A stretch of DNA of 28,709 bases from CAZRUA01 sp964603125 (lineage in GTDB: Bacteria; Bacteroidota; Bacteroidia; B-17B0; Aurantibacillaceae): positions 1-28,709 of the forward strand of contig CAZRUA010000042.1 in the NCBI GenBank assembly GCA_964603125.1, read 5' to 3'. The notes beneath the pieces are model-generated. The model saw only the letters and a program-made list of their open reading frames with translations. It did not search any database and was not told the origin of the DNA. The translations under genes and the position numbers were made by a program. Shown here in pieces: positions 17,001 to 23,900 of the stretch (its first letter is position 1; the number at the start of each line of letters is the position of its first letter).

Positions 17001-20000
17001 GATGAAAATTCACCAGCCAGTTCAAATGAAATTGATTGGTTTATAAGAGGAAAAGCCAATTGTGAGCCTGGTGAGAAGGCAAGTTTCGTAATGAACTCAG
17101 CAATTAAAGATTTAAAGTTTTTGTTGGAGATTGAGCGCAATGGTAAAATTGTTTCGAGTGAATGGATAAATGCTGGGATGAAATCAAACACTATCGATGT
17201 GCTTGAAAGCGACAGAGGTAACTTTGCTTACCACGTTTCTTTTGTGCGTAATAATCGTTTTTATTATCATAAGGAAATTGTAACAGTTCCTTTCACTAAT
17301 AAAATGTTAGATATTAGTTTTGAAACATTCCGAAATAAATTGTTGCCAGGGCAAGAAGAGGAATGGAAAATGATTATTAAGAATAAGAAAGGCGAAAAGG
17401 AAATTGCTGAACTTTTGGCTACCATGTACGACGCCTCTTTGGATGCATTTAGAAGTAATAATTGGTATTTTAATGTATATAATTCTGTCTATTCAAATAT
17501 TAATTGGCAAAGTAATTTGGGAGGTTCAAATTCGAGTTATGAAATAAATTCAGAGGCATATAAATATCATTACCCACGTTACAGAACATATGATGCATTA
17601 AACTTGTTTGGCGCAGATTATAGTTATTACAGAAGTTACAATGGATACTATGATGCAGATTACGCGGTTTCAGAATCCGTTCCAATGGCTGCTACGCCTG
17701 TTATGGCAGGAACTTTTTCATTAGATAAGGATGAAGAAAGGGCTGAGCTTAAGAATAAGGAAGAGTCTAGAAAGAAAAGTGGTAAGATGGATCATAAGGA
17801 TGTAAAATTATTAGAAGCATCGAACGAGGAGAGCACAATTGGTGGGAATGTTACTACAAAATCGGATGAGGGTGGAGCTAAGGGTATTTCAGGCGGTGAG
17901 AATTTACAAAACGTTAAAGCTCGATCTAATTTTTCGGAAACAGCATTTTTCTTCCCTCAATTGCAAACAAATGAAAAAGGCGAGATCATTGTTAAATTCA
18001 AAGTCCCAGAGTCTTTAACAAAATGGAAAGTAATGGGCCTCGCTCATACCAAAGATTTAAAGTTTGGTCAAGTATCAAATGAATTAGTAACCCAGAAGGA
18101 TTTAATGGTTACGCCTAATGCACCAAGGTTTTTCCGTGAAGGTGATATGTTTTACTTCTCATCTAAAATTGCTAATCTTAGTGATAAGGACTTACACGGA
18201 AAAGTGTCTTTGTTTTTATATGATGCTTTAACCAATCAAGATATAAGTACTAAATGTATTTCTGCTGTAGCTGGTAAATTTTCAAGTATTGGCGAAAGAG
18301 ATTTTGATGTTAAAAAAGGTTTAAGCACTTCAATGGATTGGGAAGTAAAAGTTCCTGAAGGTTACGGTGCAATCACTTACAAAGTAGTTGCATCGGCAGG
18401 TAATTTTACCGATGGCGAAGAAATGGCTGTTCCTGTATTAACTAATCGTATGTTGGTAACTGAGTCGATGCCAATGCCAATTAGAAGTAATCAAACAAAG
18501 GAATTTAATTTTACGAAGTTTATCAATCAAAATGGCAATTCAACAACTTTAAAAAACCATTCTTATACTTTAGAGTTTACGGCTAATCCAGCTTGGTATG
18601 CAGTTCAAAGTTTACCTTATTTAATGGAATATCCTTATGAATGTGCTGAGCAAACGTTTTCGCGTTATTATGCAAATAGTTTAGCTTCTCATATAGTAAA
18701 CTCCAAACCAAAAGTGAAACAAATTTTTGATTCTTGGAAAATGTCGAGCCCTGATGCATTCTTATCCAATTTGCAAAAGAATCAAGAATTAAAAGCAGCA
18801 GTTTTAGAAGAAACACCATGGGTGCTCGATGCTAAAGGTGAGAGCGAGCGTAAACATCGTGTTGCATTGTTGTTTGATTTAAACAGAATGAGTAACGAAC
18901 TAAATGCTGCTATGCGTAAGCTTCAAAAGCAACAAGTGAGTAATGGTGCTTGGCCTTGGTTTGAAGGTGGTCCGGATGACAGATATATTACTCAACATAT
19001 AGTAACTGGTTTAGGTCACCTAGATAAATTAGGGGTAAAAAATGTTCGAGAAGATTCAAAAACTTGGAATATGACTTATAATGCCGTGAAGTATCTTGAT
19101 AACAGATTAAAGGAAGATTACGAAGAGATTAAACGCTGGGATAAGGATTACAAAAAGAATAATCATTTAGGCTATTACTCTATTCAGTATTTGTATGCAA
19201 GAAGTTATTTTTTAGATATACCAGTTGATAATCATAATAAAGTGGCGGTTGACTATTTTAAAGAACAAGCTCAAAAGTATTGGTTAAGTAATGCAAGATA
19301 CATGCAAGGAATGATTGCCCTTAGTTTAAACAGAATGGGAGATAAGAAAACACCAACAGATATTTTAAAATCTTTAAAGGAAAATGCATTGTTTAGCGAA
19401 GAAATGGGCATGTATTGGAAAGATAATTATGAAGGATACTATTGGTATGAAGCTCCAATCGAATCACATGCGTTATTAATTGAAGCTTTTGACGAGATTG
19501 CTAATGATGCTAAGACTGTTGATGAGTTAAAAGTATGGTTGGTAAAAAGCAAGCAAACCCAAAACTGGTCAACAACTAAAGCAACAACTGAAGCTGTTTA
19601 TGCCATGTTATTGCGTGGCACCGATTGGTTAGCTACCGAGCCTAATATTGAAATTAGTTTGGGTGATATAAAAATTGACCCTAAGAAAGATGCTTCTTTA
19701 AAAGCAGAAGCAGGCACAGGTTATTTTAAGAAGGTTTGGAATGGTAGTGATATTAAACCATCTATGGGGAATGTAAAAGTGGTTAAAAAAGATGAGGGTG
19801 TAAGTTATGGAGCAGTGTATTGGCAGTATTTTGAGCAGTTGGATAAAATTACTCCTCATAAAACTCCATTACAGTTGGTGAAAAAACTTTTTGTAACGCG
19901 TAATACAAATGCGGGTCCTGTGATAGAACCTATTACTGATAAAACAATCTTAAAAGTGGGAGATAAAATCAAAGTTCGTATTGAGTTAAGAGTAGATAGA

Positions 20001-20288
20001 GATATGCAATATGTTCATATGAAGGACATGCGGGCTGCAGGATTTGAACCTACAAATGTTTTTAGTGGTTATCGTTATCAAGATGGTTTGGGTTATTACG
20101 AATGCACAAAGGATGCTTCTACAAACTTCTTTTTTAGTTATTTAAATAAGGGTAGTTATGTTTTTGAGTACCCTGTTGTAGTTAATCAGGCAGGAAATTT
20201 TAGTAATGGCATCACTACTATTCAATGTATGTACGCACCTGAATTTACTAGTCATAGCGAAGGAATAAGGGTAAAGATTACGAAATAA
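14043..20288 (+). CDS. Bacterial alpha-2-macroglobulin with thioester motif
   Basis: 2081 residues from ATG 14043. The frame is open back to a TTG at 14010, but that adds 11 polar residues before the signal sequence, so ATG is chosen. Hydrophobic signal/anchor at about residues 8-29, no lipobox; helical TPR-like region to about 330; MG2 hallmark DRAIYRPGQTLYFK near 623; MG strands; A2M_N_2/bait-side domain from about 995; Tyr- and acid-rich stretch (about 1170-1290); A2M domain (FSETAFFFPQL, about 1296); thioester CAEQ at C1534 in EYPYECAEQTFSRYY; alpha-alpha TED with GAWPWFEGG; C-terminal receptor-like domain. The family traps proteases in the periplasm. No pbpC neighbour is present. Confidence 0.95.
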   Translation: MISGSKKLIFTVSILLSTIIAYSFFYGINQTKPKKKQKVKEVKMLASNNYDKDWKRVDSLEKKGLTQSALDLIEKIYAKAKKEKNDAQFIKSILMRKKFESYKEEFSLEKSIYKIQSEANQASYPSKQVLQNILASVYWNYYQQNRWKFLNRTQTIDFKNDDVSTWDLNKIVQATIDNYMASIASADSLKKTNLDVYDAIIFKGSKETRTLRPSLYDLLAHRAFDFFANNEAELSRPANQFHLNEDVFLNDYKKFNEYKINRTEDSLNLKFYAINLIQSLSKFHQNDENKDALIDVDLKRIEFVYRNSNNELKDTLYIRALNKITSTFPKSSLSAEAFYKIAEYYQSKASLYQPLKGDDYKWMSKKAMAIAIETIRNYPNTIGASSCESLIDQIKTKNINITLEDVAEPNKPARALVSYKNMDKLYFRIYKTTYQHYQEMSNYDYNKKFISKILALKLEKSFEYNLPNDGDFQQHAVEIKVPEMSNGFYVLVSSNDVNFSTEKSYLSYTTYAVSNIAYKHCKIKYSEHEFYLVHRQTGEPLKGVNAQMYTSNYDYDSRSYKRKKSKLYTTDEKGKFKVTHEEVDNKNFSFEFTYGNDFLDSENSFYLYKDYENNQSRMHSFIFMDRAIYRPGQTLYFKTILLTSDSKGNHNIEPNKAITVTLYDVNYQKVSDLSLTTNEFGTAAGTFILPQGLLNGQMHISDGYNTTYFSVEEYKRPKFEVKFNDLVGTYKVGEEIKLEGKALAYAGNSIDGAKVAYRVVRDVQYPYWWYWYRGYGAGNATSVEIVNGSVLTNDTGGYVIPFKAIPDPNTKISDSPIYTYSIYADITDINGETHSSQTSVRVGYQLINVNIDLPEEIDRTSKKEVSLSVNNLNGVKEPSKGVIRVYKLKQPTKYFRNRQWQQADKYIFSQEEYYSLFPTDLYADENNKYKWTKEKEVINTNFDTKLHETFPLESFAKLDPGAYVAEVFCKDKNGEEVKDIKYFTLYDENSPASSNEIDWFIRGKANCEPGEKASFVMNSAIKDLKFLLEIERNGKIVSSEWINAGMKSNTIDVLESDRGNFAYHVSFVRNNRFYYHKEIVTVPFTNKMLDISFETFRNKLLPGQEEEWKMIIKNKKGEKEIAELLATMYDASLDAFRSNNWYFNVYNSVYSNINWQSNLGGSNSSYEINSEAYKYHYPRYRTYDALNLFGADYSYYRSYNGYYDADYAVSESVPMAATPVMAGTFSLDKDEERAELKNKEESRKKSGKMDHKDVKLLEASNEESTIGGNVTTKSDEGGAKGISGGENLQNVKARSNFSETAFFFPQLQTNEKGEIIVKFKVPESLTKWKVMGLAHTKDLKFGQVSNELVTQKDLMVTPNAPRFFREGDMFYFSSKIANLSDKDLHGKVSLFLYDALTNQDISTKCISAVAGKFSSIGERDFDVKKGLSTSMDWEVKVPEGYGAITYKVVASAGNFTDGEEMAVPVLTNRMLVTESMPMPIRSNQTKEFNFTKFINQNGNSTTLKNHSYTLEFTANPAWYAVQSLPYLMEYPYECAEQTFSRYYANSLASHIVNSKPKVKQIFDSWKMSSPDAFLSNLQKNQELKAAVLEETPWVLDAKGESERKHRVALLFDLNRMSNELNAAMRKLQKQQVSNGAWPWFEGGPDDRYITQHIVTGLGHLDKLGVKNVREDSKTWNMTYNAVKYLDNRLKEDYEEIKRWDKDYKKNNHLGYYSIQYLYARSYFLDIPVDNHNKVAVDYFKEQAQKYWLSNARYMQGMIALSLNRMGDKKTPTDILKSLKENALFSEEMGMYWKDNYEGYYWYEAPIESHALLIEAFDEIANDAKTVDELKVWLVKSKQTQNWSTTKATTEAVYAMLLRGTDWLATEPNIEISLGDIKIDPKKDASLKAEAGTGYFKKVWNGSDIKPSMGNVKVVKKDEGVSYGAVYWQYFEQLDKITPHKTPLQLVKKLFVTRNTNAGPVIEPITDKTILKVGDKIKVRIELRVDRDMQYVHMKDMRAAGFEPTNVFSGYRYQDGLGYYECTKDASTNFFFSYLNKGSYVFEYPVVVNQAGNFSNGITTIQCMYAPEFTSHSEGIRVKITK

Positions 20289-20296
20289 CTCAAACT

Positions 20297-20332
20297 TAAT
20301 TGTTTTCGTATAAATCATCGAAAATTATTTTT
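20297..20332 (+). terminator. Weak terminator candidate after alpha-2-macroglobulin
   Basis: TTTTCG (20303-20308) pairs with CGAAAA (20319-20324); TAA/TTA extend the stem past a bulge, and TTTTT follows at 20328-20332. An outer ACTCAA (20288-20293) / TTGAGT (20340-20345) pair encloses it. AT-rich, so efficiency is uncertain. Confidence 0.45.
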
Positions 20333-20411
20333 GGAGTTGTTGAGTGGATTTGTGTAAAATGTCGTCTAATTCCTCAAAGTAAATTTTAGTTTAATAGTTA
20401 AGGTGTATTCC

Positions 20412-20458
20412 TTTACAATTTAATAAAATTAATATTACTTTTACGTAGTATTAATATT
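20412..20458 (+). promoter_or_regulatory. Candidate promoter/operator of the VTC-DUF4956 operon
   Basis: TACTTTTA (20436-20443) matches TAnnTTTG at 7 of 8 positions, with TTTA (20412-20415) 20 nt upstream as a weak -33. The 9-mer ATTAATATT occurs on both sides (20428-20436 and 20450-20458), 22 bp apart start to start, i.e. about two helical turns, on the same DNA face. The predicted leader is about 65 nt. The remaining gap, 20345-20411 and 20459-20513, shows no clear structure. Confidence 0.3.
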
Positions 20459-20513
20459 GGATGACTTATGATTTTATAGGAAATTGGTATTATTTGACTA
20501 AATTTAAAAGACT

Positions 20514-20993
20514 ATGAGAGCAATTATTTTAAGTTTATTATTATTCCTTTTTTGCGCTAATGCTAGCGCACAAGGTAAAAAGGATGTGAAGAAATATGGA
20601 ATAAAAACTGTTATTTCAACCACAACCGAAAATGGTAAAACCATTACCGACAAAAAAACAACATTTGACAAAAATGGTGAAATTATTGAAGAAACTGACT
20701 ATGATAAAAATGGTACGGTGAAAACCACTCATAAATACAAATACAATAAAGATGGAGATGAAATTGAGGAAGAAGAGTGGAATGCATCAAATAAATTAGT
20801 AGAAAAGAAAACTACAAAGTATAATTCATTGGGCGAGAAAACAGAAGAAGTTTTTCATGATGCCGCAGGTAAGTTAATTAAAACAAATAAGTACACTTAT
20901 GATGCTAAGGGATTGAAAGTGGAGCGTATTACAACTGATGCTGCTGGTAAAGTAATTAGCACAAAAAAATTCGCATATACTTTTGGTAAATGA
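20514..20993 (+). CDS. Secreted protein of four 26-residue repeats
   Basis: 159 residues. Signal peptide with likely cleavage after NASA (residue 19). Residues 51-154 are four tandem units of exactly 26 residues (51-76, 77-102, 103-128, 129-154), each following Y/F-D/N-x-x-G, a charged E-E stretch, D/N-x-x-x-K/T-x-V/L/I, then a K/T-rich strand. This resembles the beta-hairpin repeats of YD/RHS or MORN-like proteins but lacks their toxin or core domains. Periplasmic or surface location. Its stop overlaps the start of the VTC gene (ATGA, 20990-20993), so it is first in a five-gene operon. Function unknown; perhaps a ligand- or polymer-binding scaffold (inference). Confidence 0.85.
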   Translation: MRAIILSLLLFLFCANASAQGKKDVKKYGIKTVISTTTENGKTITDKKTTFDKNGEIIEETDYDKNGTVKTTHKYKYNKDGDEIEEEEWNASNKLVEKKTTKYNSLGEKTEEVFHDAAGKLIKTNKYTYDAKGLKVERITTDAAGKVISTKKFAYTFGK

Positions 20994-21757
20994 TTAATAT
21001 AGATGCTATATTAAATAAATTTGAACCTATTTCTTTAAAAGAGATGGATGGTGTGAAGCTAATGAATCGCACGGATACTAAATTTACATTTAATATAGCA
21101 CAATTTGAATTGGCTCTATCCGAAGTGTTAAACGACTATAGAGTGCTTGAAATTGAAGGCAAACGCTTAAGTAAATACAAAACGCTGTATTATGATACAG
21201 ATGAGTATAATCTATACACCAAACACCATAATGGTATTTTAAATCGTTACAAGATACGTCATCGAACCTACATTGAATCGAATATTGGTTTCCTCGAGGT
21301 GAAATTTAAAAATAACAAAGGACGAACCATTAAGGATAGAATTAAACACAAAGAGGTGCCTCAAAAGTGGGATGTTGAATCGCAAGATTTTCTTTCTGAA
21401 ATGCTACCTTTTGATCCTGAAACATTAGTTCCCGTAATTTGGGTAAATTACAGCCGATTAACACTAGTAAATAAAAATAGCCCTGAGCGATTAACAATTG
21501 ATTTAAAGTTGGTGTTTATAAAAGATGACAACACAATAGCTTTGGATGACTTGGTAATTGCTGAGGTGAAACAAGAAAACAGGAAGGCTTCACCTTTTCT
21601 AACAGCAATGAAAAAGTACCATATCCGTGAAGGTTCTATTAGTAAGTATTGCATGGGTATAGCACTTACTTGTGATGATGTAAAGAAAAATAATTTTAAA
21701 GAAAAATTAATAAACATAAAAAATATATTAAATGAGCACACTGTTACAAAGCGTTGA
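20990..21757 (+). CDS. VTC-domain polyphosphate polymerase-like protein
   Basis: 255 residues, one VTC domain forming a CYTH/triphosphate-tunnel-like barrel. Charged positions expected to line the tunnel are present: R27 and K31 (NRTDTKF), K88/R90/R92 (NRYKIRHRTY), K105 (FLEVKFK), R112/R117, R156, E192/K194 (VIAEVKQ) and K219 (SISKYCMG). By comparison with yeast Vtc4 these would correspond to the polyphosphate-synthesis residues; the alignment is mine and approximate. The yeast enzyme makes polyphosphate from ATP and couples it to export across a membrane. No membrane helix or signal peptide, so cytosolic. It overlaps the repeat-protein gene by 4 bp and the DUF4956 gene by 26 bp. Confidence 0.88.
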   Translation: MINIDAILNKFEPISLKEMDGVKLMNRTDTKFTFNIAQFELALSEVLNDYRVLEIEGKRLSKYKTLYYDTDEYNLYTKHHNGILNRYKIRHRTYIESNIGFLEVKFKNNKGRTIKDRIKHKEVPQKWDVESQDFLSEMLPFDPETLVPVIWVNYSRLTLVNKNSPERLTIDLKLVFIKDDNTIALDDLVIAEVKQENRKASPFLTAMKKYHIREGSISKYCMGIALTCDDVKKNNFKEKLINIKNILNEHTVTKR

Positions 21758-22379
21758 ACCATCTACAATTGCAGGTATGGACGAAATGATGAAAATCTCA
21801 GGAAAGCTGGGCTGGAGATTATTAATTGATGTTCTTTCAGTTTTTATACTTATTCGAGTTATTTATTATCCGATATACAAGCATCGTGACTTGTTTTTCA
21901 CGTATTTCATTTTTAATCTAATCATATTTCTAATTTCATTTTTATTAAATAAAGTGGAATTATCTATGGGCGCTGCATTTGGTTTGTTTGCTGTATTTAG
22001 TATGTTACGTTATCGAACGGAAGATATATCTATTAAAGATATGACATACTTGTTTTTGGTAATTGCCATCGGCTTAGTATCAGCAGTTACTAAAATTAAG
22101 GATACGGATGATTTATTAGAAAATGTTTTTTTGGGCGGTATAATAGCAGTTATTTTATTAATAACTTATTTGTTAGAAAGCAGTGTTTTAATGAAAAAGG
22201 AAACTGCTAAGGTTATTATTTATGAAAACATAGAATTAATTAAACCTGAGAAAAAGGATTTGCTAATCGCAGATTTAAAGACAAGAACAGGCTTAGATGT
22301 TCATCGTTTCTCAATACAAAAATTTGATTTTTTAAAGGATTCAGCTCAAATTAAAATATATTATTATGAAAAAAATTAG
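21732..22379 (+). CDS. DUF4956 integral membrane protein
   Basis: 215 residues. Hydrophobic segments at about 29-47, 53-71, 77-91, 103-121 and 132-151 indicate four or five membrane helices, with the conserved-looking LFAVFSMLRYRTEDISIKDMTYLF stretch between them. The C-terminal 55 residues are soluble (KPEKKDLLIADLKTRTGLDVHRFSIQKFDFLKDSAQIKIYY), a ferredoxin-like strand pattern. From memory, DUF4956 genes often sit beside VTC-domain genes, as here. It would supply the inner-membrane part of the system. ATG 21732 overlaps the VTC gene by 26 bp; an ATG at 21777 (residue 16) would remove the overlap and cannot be excluded. Confidence 0.88.
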   Translation: MSTLLQSVEPSTIAGMDEMMKISGKLGWRLLIDVLSVFILIRVIYYPIYKHRDLFFTYFIFNLIIFLISFLLNKVELSMGAAFGLFAVFSMLRYRTEDISIKDMTYLFLVIAIGLVSAVTKIKDTDDLLENVFLGGIIAVILLITYLLESSVLMKKETAKVIIYENIELIKPEKKDLLIADLKTRTGLDVHRFSIQKFDFLKDSAQIKIYYYEKN

Positions 22380-22767
22380 ACTTATATCTTCCGCTTTTGT
22401 TTTACTTTTATTTATAGTTTCTTGCACGAAGGAGCCCGGGCCAGGTGGAAAGGCTACTGTAAAAGGTAAGCTTAAAGTTCAGAATTATAATAGCTCTTTT
22501 ACTGTTTTGCAAGATACTTACTATGCCGCGGGAAAAAACATCTATATCATTTATGGTGATGAAACAGCTGTTGGTGATAATATCGATACAGCTCCTGATG
22601 GCTCGTTTGAATTTAGGTTTTTAAGAAAAGGGAAGTATAAAATATTTGCTGTTTCTAAAGATAAAGATCATCCAACTTATACGGGAACAATTAGTATCAC
22701 TAAGGATGTTGAGATTACGGATAAAAAGCAAACAGTTGATATTGGAGATTTAGTTGTTTACGACTAG
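22366..22767 (+). CDS. Small lipoprotein with prealbumin-like/carboxypeptidase-regulatory fold
   Basis: 133 residues. Lipobox FIVSC with Cys20, then Gly/Pro linker (TKEPGPGGK). The mature part, about 30-133, is one beta-sandwich pattern (TVKGKLKVQNYN ... KNIYIIYGDE ... APDGSFEFRFLRKGKYKIFAVSKD ... VDIGDLVVYD) typical of prealbumin-like/CarboxypepD_reg domains. Likely anchored to the periplasmic face of a membrane. The gene overlaps DUF4956 by 14 bp and ends in two consecutive TAG codons, 3 bp before the DUF2490 gene. No enzymatic residues seen; a structural or adaptor role is a guess. Confidence 0.8.
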   Translation: MKKIRLISSAFVLLLFIVSCTKEPGPGGKATVKGKLKVQNYNSSFTVLQDTYYAAGKNIYIIYGDETAVGDNIDTAPDGSFEFRFLRKGKYKIFAVSKDKDHPTYTGTISITKDVEITDKKQTVDIGDLVVYD

Positions 22768-22770
22768 TAG

Positions 22771-23451
22771 ATGAGAAGAGTAATTTTAGTCATATTAATT
22801 TCGCTTAGCTTCACATTCATTAAAGCTCAAACCATTAATGATGCTGGTGCTTGGTTTACCTTAAACTTAAATCATGAGTTGAAGAATAATTATTCCTTGA
22901 TTCTAACACAAGAATTTAGGTTGCGTGAAAATTTCACTACACCTAATTTAACTTATACTGATTTCGGTTTGCAGTATAACCCATCTGGTCCTTTTAAGGT
23001 AGCATTGGTTTATCGCTTTATACAAAAATATGCTTACGAAACACCAGTTAGTTTTAGGAATCGTTTGATGTGCGACGTAACCTATAAAAAAAAATTCACA
23101 CGCTCTAGTTTTCAAATTCGTTCTCGCTTACAGGCTGAAGTGAAAAATTATTTTACATCAAAAAATGGCCATATGACGGAATGGTTTTGGCGAAATAAGT
23201 TTACCTATAAATATGAATTAAACAAACGCTTATTTCCTTATGCTTCGGTTGAGTTTCGTTGCCAGTTAAATGATCCGCGTAATCCTGAGTATAACATGCA
23301 ATGGCACCGTAATCGCTATCAAGCTGGTTGCGATTATAAATTGGGAACTAAGAAAACACTCGGGGCGTATTATTTAATTCAAAATGAATATGGAATGCAA
23401 ACTCTTCAAAACCAATACATCATTGGCTTAGAGTTTAGTATGGATATTTAG
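22771..23451 (+). CDS. DUF2490 outer-membrane beta-barrel protein
   Basis: 226 residues. Signal peptide with likely cleavage after KA (residue 19; next AQTIND). The mature protein is a run of alternating amphipathic strands (AWFTLNLNHELKNNYSLILTQEFRLREN, YTDFGLQYN, KVALVYRFIQKYAYE, FQIRSRLQAE, WFWRNKFTYKYEL, LFPYASVEFRCQL, KTLGAYYLIQNEYG) ending in the aromatic-rich strand IIGLEFSMDI. This fits DUF2490, a predicted small outer-membrane barrel with no known substrate. Last gene of the VTC-DUF4956 operon. Its TAG (23449-23451) overlaps the TAA of the convergent SPOR gene. Confidence 0.85.
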   Translation: MRRVILVILISLSFTFIKAQTINDAGAWFTLNLNHELKNNYSLILTQEFRLRENFTTPNLTYTDFGLQYNPSGPFKVALVYRFIQKYAYETPVSFRNRLMCDVTYKKKFTRSSFQIRSRLQAEVKNYFTSKNGHMTEWFWRNKFTYKYELNKRLFPYASVEFRCQLNDPRNPEYNMQWHRNRYQAGCDYKLGTKKTLGAYYLIQNEYGMQTLQNQYIIGLEFSMDI

Positions 23452-23828
23452 TTTCTTCCAGTTTTCACTCTATCCTTCACAATAAAGGCATTCGGGAAAT
23501 CAACTTGTATTTTTTTGTAAAATTCAAACGCCTCTATTTTCGTTTTAAAATCTCCAACAACAATCACAAAATTTGGTTGCTGGTATTGGTCATATGCACC
23601 AACATCTCCATATTTCGAAAGGAATCTCGATTTAACTTCCATAGCTTTTGCTCTATCCGATCCAAAGTGTAACTTAATTCTAAAGCCATCAACTTCGCCT
23701 TTATTACGTTTGTTAAACTCAGCTTTCTTCTCGCTTAAAGCTTTTGCTTTTAATTTATTATCGTTGCTTGTTTGTGCAAATATTGCATTTGAAAGTAAAA
23801 TAAAGCTTATAAAAGTTAAAATTCTCAT
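23448..23828 (-). CDS. SPOR-domain secreted protein
   Basis: 126 residues. Signal peptide (MRILTFISFILLSNAIFA, cleavage near 18). A charged linker (about 24-46) is followed by one SPOR domain (about 48-122: GFRIKLHFGSDRAKAMEVKSRF, NFVIVVGDFKTKIEAFEFYKKI, AFIVKDRV). SPOR domains bind denuded glycan strands of peptidoglycan, often at the division septum. Minimal protein, only one domain, soluble in the periplasm. It converges on the DUF2490 gene with overlapping stop codons and no hairpin between them. TAATTTTA (23840-23833 on its strand) lies 4 nt before the ATG, but no -33 was found. Confidence 0.88.
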   Translation of the reverse strand: MRILTFISFILLSNAIFAQTSNDNKLKAKALSEKKAEFNKRNKGEVDGFRIKLHFGSDRAKAMEVKSRFLSKYGDVGAYDQYQQPNFVIVVGDFKTKIEAFEFYKKIQVDFPNAFIVKDRVKTGRN

Positions 23829-23863
23829 AGTGTAAAATTACGAATTTCTTGCAGATTAAGTGC

Positions 23864-23871
23864 TATATTTG
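23864..23871 (+). promoter_or_regulatory. -7 element of the S9 peptidase gene
   Basis: TATATTTG is an exact TAnnTTTG match ending 29 nt before the ATG at 23901. The nearest TTG (23849-23851) is only 12 nt upstream, too close for a standard -33. Confidence 0.45.
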
Positions 23872-23900
23872 GCCTTATTAACCACTGTAAAATCTTAAAA

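Noticed and set aside
20514..20993. RHS/YD toxin or contact-dependent inhibition protein
   Set aside because: Only four short repeats and a signal peptide, with no core domain, toxin tip or immunity gene.
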